A program made the position numbers and the translations under genes. 18,373 nt of DNA from Parcubacteria group bacterium CG2_30_45_37 (GTDB lineage Bacteria > Patescibacteriota > Patescibacteriia > Patescibacteriales > GWC2-42-12), in assembly GCA_001873515.1 (NCBI GenBank), contig MNZH01000035.1, forward strand, positions 1-18,373. Reading direction: 5' to 3'. The notes beneath the pieces were generated by a model, which saw only the letters and a program-made list of their open reading frames with translations, made no database searches and was not told the DNA's origin. This document shows positions 14,883-18,373 of the stretch, one piece after another (position 1 is the first letter of the stretch; each line of letters begins with the position of its first letter).

Positions 14883-15834
14883 ATGCTAATTTATATTTTT
14901 TTACATTTTTATCAGCCAGCTTCTGGATATAGGCGATTTGTTTTTTGCCTCGTTCATCGCGGAATAAATGTTTAAAGCGGCCTTGTGGTTTTAGATAATT
15001 TTCTACCGGTGGTCGCTCGTTCGGTGTTTTTAAGACGTCGGCCAATTGGCCGTTGATATATTCAACTACCGGATAAATTCCCGTGGCCGCAGCCAATTTA
15101 GCCAGCTGGATGGTTTGATTCGGCCCAATTTCCCAGCCCGGAATGCAAGGCACTAAAATTTGCAGATATGAAGGACCTTCCGCGGCCGCGGCCTTTTTAA
15201 CTTTTTTGACAATATCCAGCGGGTAAGCGACCGTGGTCTGGGCAACATATTTTAAGCCATGAGCTACGGCGATGGCCAGCATGTCTTTTTTCATAAAGTG
15301 CGAGCCGATGCCGGAAAGGTCCGTTGCCGCGCCGGCCGGCGTGGTCGTGGTGTTGGCCGCCCAGGGCGTGGCCGCGCTGGCCTGGGCGCCCGTATTCATG
15401 TAAGCCTCGTTATCATAGCAGACATAAAGAATATTTTCGCCCCGCTCCCACATGCCGGAAATCAGGCCGAAGCCGATGTCAAAAGTGGCGCCGTCGCCGC
15501 CTTGGGCGACGACTTTAATGCCCCCTTTAACAAAGGGGGGTAGGGGGGATTTATTTTTTTCCTTATAGTCTAATGCCGCTCTAATGCCCGAAGCGATGGC
15601 CGCCGCGTTTTCAAACAGAGAATGAATCCAAGGCAGACCCCAGTTGGATTCCGGATAGGGCGTGGTAACCACTTCCAAACAGCCGGTAGCGTTAGCGATA
15701 ATAGTATTAGGCCCAAGAGCGTCGGCCACCAGCCGCGCGGCAATCATCTGACCGCAGCCGGCGCAGCCGCGGTGTCCGGGTGAAAATAAAGTCTTAGGCG
15801 GGGTTGGCATAGTTTTGTTAATAATAGTAGGCAT
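14881..15834 (-). CDS. porB: Pyruvate:ferredoxin oxidoreductase, beta subunit (TPP-binding)
   Basis: The beta subunit binds thiamine pyrophosphate and a [4Fe-4S] cluster and takes part in oxidising pyruvate to acetyl-CoA with reduction of ferredoxin. Likely cluster ligands are Cys24, Cys27 and Cys52, whose spacing equals the cluster pattern in the Desulfovibrio enzyme, plus Cys230 in VPCIPGW. The TPP/Mg motif starts GDGATFDIGFG (113-123), with DNEAYMNTG following (141-149). The 317 residues make a normal beta subunit. Residues about 95-106 (KSPLPPFVKGGI) come from a repeat placed just before the GGDG strand. The start lies 1 bp after the DUF2283 stop, so the two are probably co-translated. 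No alpha, gamma or delta subunit gene is next to it; other 2-oxoacid oxidoreductases remain possible. Confidence 0.9.
   Translation of the reverse strand: MPTIINKTMPTPPKTLFSPGHRGCAGCGQMIAARLVADALGPNTIIANATGCLEVVTTPYPESNWGLPWIHSLFENAAAIASGIRAALDYKEKNKSPLPPFVKGGIKVVAQGGDGATFDIGFGLISGMWERGENILYVCYDNEAYMNTGAQASAATPWAANTTTTPAGAATDLSGIGSHFMKKDMLAIAVAHGLKYVAQTTVAYPLDIVKKVKKAAAAEGPSYLQILVPCIPGWEIGPNQTIQLAKLAAATGIYPVVEYINGQLADVLKTPNERPPVENYLKPQGRFKHLFRDERGKKQIAYIQKLADKNVKKYKLA
15519..15553. repeat. CCCCCTTT palindromic repeat in frame inside porB
   Basis: TGCCCCCTTTA and AAAGGGGGG flank a short loop, followed by TAGGGGGGATTTA. It is the inverse of the unit at 7218-7248. On the porB strand it is read as KSPLPPFVKGG without a stop or frameshift. 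Confidence 0.9.
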
Positions 15835-15835
15835 A

Positions 15836-16048
15836 TTAGTTGGCTTCCGCGATTTGTTTTTTAAAGTTTTCTAAGCTTTTTACTTTATCCATCTGCCCGA
15901 CAAATTTGGAGGCATTTAAGATTTCAATTAAAACCGGTTTTTTGTTTTTTGACAAATGAATAATAAAATTTCCCAGTTCCAGACAATGGTCAATTGGGTC
16001 GTTATTCAGCTCCCAGCTGATAATATTGGCCTCGGCGTCGTATTGCAT
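15836..16048 (-). CDS. DUF2283-family small protein, possible antitoxin partner
   Basis: A 70-residue protein with the DUF2283 pattern: MQYDAEANIISWEL at the N-terminus, then IDHCLELGNFIIHLSKNKKPVLIEILNASKF. The family's biochemical role is not known to me. It follows a DUF4258 gene, and the pairing of these two small families suggests a toxin-antitoxin-like unit; that is inference. Its stop codon is 1 bp from the porB start. A composite palindromic repeat (16054-16110) fills the gap upstream, ending 6 bp before the ATG, in place of a ribosome binding site. Confidence 0.8.
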   Translation of the reverse strand: MQYDAEANIISWELNNDPIDHCLELGNFIIHLSKNKKPVLIEILNASKFVGQMDKVKSLENFKKQIAEAN

Positions 16049-16053
16049 GTTTT

Positions 16054-16110
16054 TGCCCCCTTTATCCTTTCGGCTACACTCAAGGCAGGCAAAGGGGGTT
16101 GGGGGATTTA
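16054..16110. repeat. Composite repeat: CCCCCTTT palindrome interrupted in its loop by a second repeat
   Basis: TGCCCCCTTTA (16054-16064) and AAAGGGGGTTGGGGGATTTA (16091-16110) are the two halves of the same unit that is intact at 15519-15553, where only 2 bp separate the halves. Here 26 bp separate them (16065-16090). Confidence 0.85.
16065..16090. repeat. Nested CPERSRR-type repeat in the loop of the CCCCCTTT repeat
   Basis: TCCTTTCGGCTACACTCAAG followed by GCAGGC. It differs from the rpoB copy at 8772-8796 by one extra T and four substitutions. It is placed exactly between the two halves of the surrounding palindrome. Confidence 0.75.
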
Positions 16111-16112
16111 AA

Positions 16113-16328
16113 TTATTTAACCGGGTAAAAAGTTATAATTTTAATCATTTCCGCCTCTTTTTTATAAATAACTTTTATATTTTCTTTTCGCGCGGTTAGG
16201 AGCTTGCCCTTTTTTCCGGCCTTGTCCGGCGCGCTAACCGCGTCTTCAACCTGCTCGCGCGTAAAATAAACTTTGTGCTTATTTAGTACATCAAATTTTT
16301 GTTCCGCGTATTTAGTGAAGTAAAGCAT
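16113..16328 (-). CDS. DUF4258-family small protein, possible toxin
   Basis: A 71-residue protein starting MLYFTKYAEQKF, with FTREQVEDAVSAPDKAGKKGKLL and a C-terminal KVIYKKEAEMIKIITFYPVK, the pattern of DUF4258. The fold is thought to resemble small RelE/BrnT-like toxins, so a toxin role is plausible but not shown. The ATG at 16328 is preferred over an upstream ATG at 16367, because it starts at the conserved N-terminus and lies 4 bp after the RelE stop, while the longer form would overlap RelE. The first 8 residues are repeated in the remnant at 18345. Confidence 0.78.
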   Translation of the reverse strand: MLYFTKYAEQKFDVLNKHKVYFTREQVEDAVSAPDKAGKKGKLLTARKENIKVIYKKEAEMIKIITFYPVK

Positions 16329-16332
16329 AGAA

Positions 16333-16572
16333 TTATGAATTATAAGTATTATCATTCCGTCGTTCAAGCGTTAAAATAATAACTCTATTATCGTTAAGGC
16401 GATAAATAATTCTTATTTTTCCTTTGCGGACGCGATAGATATCCTGCCGGCCTTTAAGTTTTTTTATATCAAGACCGTTAAAATCAAGGCTATCAATTTT
16501 AGTTAAAATTTCTTTAACAATTTCTTTTTCTCCAGCCGTTAATTTTTTTAGCGCCTTGGTAATTTTATCCAT
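16333..16572 (-). CDS. RelE/ParE-family toxin of a type II toxin-antitoxin pair
   Basis: A 79-residue basic protein with the RelE-fold order: an N-terminal helix (MDKITKALKKLTAGEKEIVKEILTKI), then LKGRQDIYRVRKGKIRIIYRL and the last strand VIILTLERRND. RelE toxins cut mRNA in the ribosomal A site; ParE toxins poison gyrase; sequence alone does not separate them. It begins 3 bp after the stop of the Phd-type antitoxin, the usual antitoxin-first order, so both come from the promoter near 16842. Confidence 0.88.
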   Translation of the reverse strand: MDKITKALKKLTAGEKEIVKEILTKIDSLDFNGLDIKKLKGRQDIYRVRKGKIRIIYRLNDNRVIILTLERRNDNTYNS

Positions 16573-16575
16573 ACG

Positions 16576-16788
16576 TTATAAGCGCGACAATATTTCCTTA
16601 ATGTCAACGCCGCCTTTTTTTATTTTGGTGAAGTCAATAATTTCCTCCCACTGCTCGCCCTTAAGAGGGGAGATGCGAAACAGAGGCTTTGATTGTTTAA
16701 AAACGATAAATGATTCGCCCTTGGCGATGCGATTGATATAATCAACCATATTTTCTCTCAAATTTTTTAGACCGATAGTGTTTTCCAT
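16576..16788 (-). CDS. Phd/YefM-family antitoxin
   Basis: A 70-residue protein: MENTIGLKNLRENMVDYINRIAKGESFIVFKQSKPLFRI matches the DNA-binding and dimerisation part of Phd/YefM antitoxins, and the C-terminus (EQWEEIIDFTKIKKGGVDIKEILSRL) would wrap the toxin. Such antitoxins neutralise the toxin by direct binding and repress their own promoter with it. An 8-bp inverted repeat lies 8 bp before its start codon and a third half-site in the promoter spacer. A decayed second copy of the C-terminal half is at 18165-18300. Confidence 0.88.
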   Translation of the reverse strand: MENTIGLKNLRENMVDYINRIAKGESFIVFKQSKPLFRISPLKGEQWEEIIDFTKIKKGGVDIKEILSRL

Positions 16789-16795
16789 AATATTT

Positions 16796-16839
16796 AAGTT
16801 AATTTTTAGATTAACTTTAGTTTAGCAAAAGATTAACTT
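16796..16839. promoter_or_regulatory. Probable operator of the toxin-antitoxin unit
   Basis: AAGTTAAT (16796-16803) and ATTAACTT (16810-16817) form a perfect 8-bp inverted repeat with a 6-bp spacer. A third ATTAACTT half-site lies at 16832-16839, 22 bp (about two helical turns) away, inside the promoter spacer. Phd-family antitoxins bind such sites, so autorepression is likely. Confidence 0.65.
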
Positions 16840-16847
16840 ATTGTCAA
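16819..16847 (-). promoter_or_regulatory. Promoter of the Phd-RelE-DUF4258-DUF2283-porB unit
   Basis: Read on the minus strand: TTGACA (16847-16842), 17 bp, TAAACT (16824-16819, 4 of 6 to TATAAT). It is interleaved with the operator half-sites. No terminator is visible before porB. Confidence 0.6.
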
Positions 16848-16871
16848 GTTTAAACATCTTAGAATATTATT

Positions 16872-18101
16872 TTACAAGCAATTCCAGGGAAGCGCGATAA
16901 TATTTTTTGACAGTTTTTGTTTTCGTTCGCCAGTCGTTATAACATAGCCGGTTTTAGCTAGCGGAGAGTATTCTTCAAGAAAATTTTTCAGCCCTTTTAA
17001 ATCACCGAGTCGCACCTTGGCGCTACTCTTGATTTCTATGGGAATTACTTCCGAGCCGAGATCAATAACGCAATCAACTTCGGCTCCGCCGGAAGTTCGC
17101 CAATAATTGATTTTATAATTTTTATTCAGCGCCCTGACGCGCCTGACAATCTCAAGCATTACGAAATGTTCGAACAATACTCCCTTTTGGACGTTAGCGG
17201 TATCTTTTGACAGCGGCCAGCGAGCCAAAGCGTTGCGAACGCCCAAATCAAAAAAATAATATTTCGGCGACGCTAAAATTCTTTTTCTGGCATTTTTCAA
17301 AAATGGTTCAATGATTTCAACGACCAAAGTATCTGATAAAAGCTGATAGTAATCTTTGATTGTCTGCACGCTAATGCCGGCTTCGTTTGATAGTTTTGAA
17401 TAATTCGGGCTGGTTCCTGATTCTTGGGCGGCTAATTCCAAAAAACGGGAAAAAGCGCCTATTTTTCTGCTCAGAGATTCGGCTCGGATTTCTTCATTAA
17501 GATAAATTAAGGCGTATGATTTCAAAAAACTTTCTTGTTCTCTCTTGGGCAAGGTAATTATTCCGGGCAGAGATCCGAAAACTAAAAAGTTTTCCAAGGA
17601 AAAGGGGTCGCTTTTGTTGATGTTATCCATGGCAATCTTTTTTATGTGGCTTTCTTTAATTAAACCCAGCTCTCCCCACAACAACGGATCCAAATAATAT
17701 CTTTTGATTCTTCCCGGTAAAAGGTTGGCTCCGCCGCGCCTTAATTTTCTGGCCGACGAGCCAGTAAGAATAAATTGAGCTTGTTTTTTATCAAGCAAAT
17801 ATTGGATAGCATCAAAAATTTCCGGCGCTTTTTGCGCTTCATCCACAAAAATAATCGGCTCTTTTTCCATGGCTTCAACTTCTTTAATGATTTTTTCCGG
17901 CTCTTTTTCCAAATCAGACCTGGTTTTTGGATTTTGCAAAAAGTAATTGTGAGTATTTTTAAAACTATTTAGAAAATATTCCACCAAAGAAGTCTTACCG
18001 ACTTGCCTCGGACCCAATATCAGGCCGGAATAACCGTTTTTAAGAAGTTTTAACAGATCTTTTTCCAAAAATCTATTAAATCTTTGCTTTCTAGCAATCA
18101 T
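16872..18101 (-). CDS. AAA-family ATPase with C-terminal DUF4143 domain
   Basis: A 409-residue protein of the family of ATPases with a DUF4143 domain, common in archaea and bacteria and of poorly defined function. Walker A is GPRQVGKT (30-37) and Walker B is PIIFVDEAQ, followed by a sensor-like FILTGSSARKL. A winged-helix-like segment (GISVQTIKDYYQLLSDTLVVEII) comes next, and the DUF4143 part shows a restriction-endonuclease-like pattern, GAEVDCVIDLG with IPIEIKSS. The family has been proposed to act in defence or mobile-element contexts, but I do not infer a role. It has its own consensus promoter and reads towards the toxin-antitoxin unit on the same strand; its stop codon is about 25 bp from that unit's -35. 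Confidence 0.92.
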   Translation of the reverse strand: MIARKQRFNRFLEKDLLKLLKNGYSGLILGPRQVGKTSLVEYFLNSFKNTHNYFLQNPKTRSDLEKEPEKIIKEVEAMEKEPIIFVDEAQKAPEIFDAIQYLLDKKQAQFILTGSSARKLRRGGANLLPGRIKRYYLDPLLWGELGLIKESHIKKIAMDNINKSDPFSLENFLVFGSLPGIITLPKREQESFLKSYALIYLNEEIRAESLSRKIGAFSRFLELAAQESGTSPNYSKLSNEAGISVQTIKDYYQLLSDTLVVEIIEPFLKNARKRILASPKYYFFDLGVRNALARWPLSKDTANVQKGVLFEHFVMLEIVRRVRALNKNYKINYWRTSGGAEVDCVIDLGSEVIPIEIKSSAKVRLGDLKGLKNFLEEYSPLAKTGYVITTGERKQKLSKNIIALPWNCL

Positions 18102-18134
18102 AATATATAGTTTAAATTTACCTTGTATATTTCA

Positions 18135-18163
18135 ATTATATGTTGTAGTTTTAACTTTGTCAA
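18135..18163 (-). promoter_or_regulatory. Perfect consensus promoter of the DUF4143 ATPase
   Basis: On the minus strand TTGACA (18163-18158), exactly 17 bp, then TATAAT (18140-18135): 12 of 12 matches. The leader to the ATG at 18101 is about 27 nt and has no Shine-Dalgarno. The -35 begins 1 bp after the TAA of the decayed antitoxin copy. Confidence 0.85.
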
Positions 18164-18164
18164 A

Positions 18165-18345
18165 TTATAAACGAGATAGTATTTCATTGATACTAACCCG
18201 CCTTTATTAATTTTAGTTTACCCCGTGAAATAGCGTTCCGCGCTAATTTTACTGTTAGTAAAATTATTTCACGGGGTGAATCAATAATTTTTTTCCATTT
18301 GTTTTTGTTGGTATTGGGCTTGGCGTATTTGGTAAAGTAAAGCAT
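18165..18345 (-). pseudogene. Chimeric remnant: DUF4258 start fused to Phd antitoxin C-terminus, split by a repeat
   Basis: From the ATG at 18345 the frame reads MLYFTKYA, identical to the first 8 residues of the DUF4258 protein at 16328. It then gives KNKWKKIID, matching EQWEEIID of the Phd-type antitoxin. After that it runs through the repeat at 18217-18280 and ends at a TAG (18193-18195). A +1 shift restores the antitoxin tail: SINEILSRL with a TAA at 18165-18167, against DIKEILSRL in the intact protein. The 50-codon frame could be translated, but it is not a complete member of either family. The remaining bases to 18373 hold nothing I can identify. Confidence 0.75.
18217..18280. repeat. 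Three-way-junction palindromic repeat, copy B, inside the antitoxin remnant
   Basis: The outer arms TTTACCCCGTGAAAT (18217-18231) and ATTTCACGGGGTGAA (18266-18280) pair at all 15 positions (one T-G). The inner hairpins are AGCGT-TCC-GCGCT (18232-18244, one T-G) and AATTTTACT-GTT-AGTAAAATT (18245-18265), with no unpaired junction bases. The length of 64 bp equals copy A. Confidence 0.9.
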
Positions 18346-18373
18346 AGGTTTTAGCACCCCCAGGTATTTTGTT

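Noticed and set aside
16329..16367. N-terminal extension of the DUF4258 protein from the ATG at 16367
   Set aside because: It would overlap the RelE gene by 35 bp, and the added residues are not family-like; the start at 16328 fits the operon spacing.

Overview
This 18.4 kb window (about 45% GC by eye) looks like the chromosome of an uncultivated Candidate Phyla Radiation bacterium (Patescibacteria, probably Parcubacteria group). That placement is inferred from several traits: near-absence of Shine-Dalgarno sites, a short Mur ligase without its N-terminal domain, a RpoC with a long Lys/Glu-rich coiled insert, small type II toxin-antitoxin genes, and DUF2283/DUF4258 proteins of the kind common in that group. 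I could not run a phylogeny.

Layout. Plus strand, 1-6739: the 3' end of an S1-domain protein with a terminator, ftsH from its own promoter, a polytopic membrane protein with the only clear Shine-Dalgarno, ruvA, a FemAB-type peptidoglycan aminoacyltransferase and a MurE-like Mur ligase. A 518-bp gene-free leader follows (promoter, two terminator-like hairpins, two intergenic repeats), then rpoB and rpoC (7258-14754). A perfect bidirectional terminator separates rpoC from the convergent minus-strand genes. Read from their promoters, these are a DUF4143 ATPase (18101-16872), then a second transcription unit: Phd antitoxin, RelE toxin, DUF4258, DUF2283 and porB (pyruvate:ferredoxin oxidoreductase beta). 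The right edge holds a decayed second toxin-antitoxin copy.

The conventional genes cover core tasks: translation, membrane proteolysis, recombination, cell wall synthesis, transcription and pyruvate oxidation. The unusual layer is a dense population of small palindromic repeats from at least five families, placed between genes and also in frame inside conserved genes (rpoB, rpoC, the murE-like gene, porB; perhaps femAB). The most striking family has three copies (14003-14060, 14759-14822, 18217-18280). Each folds as a 15-position outer stem enclosing two contiguous hairpins with no unpaired junction bases. The stems differ between copies but keep pairing, including one position that is T-A, G-C and C-G in the three copies. 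One copy lies in frame in rpoC. Another interrupts the antitoxin remnant, and the intact antitoxin in this window gives a related uninterrupted site for comparison. A further element sits inside the loop of a different palindromic repeat (16054-16110). Together they resemble the Rickettsia palindromic elements in behaviour, though the sequences are different. I recognise no transposase here.
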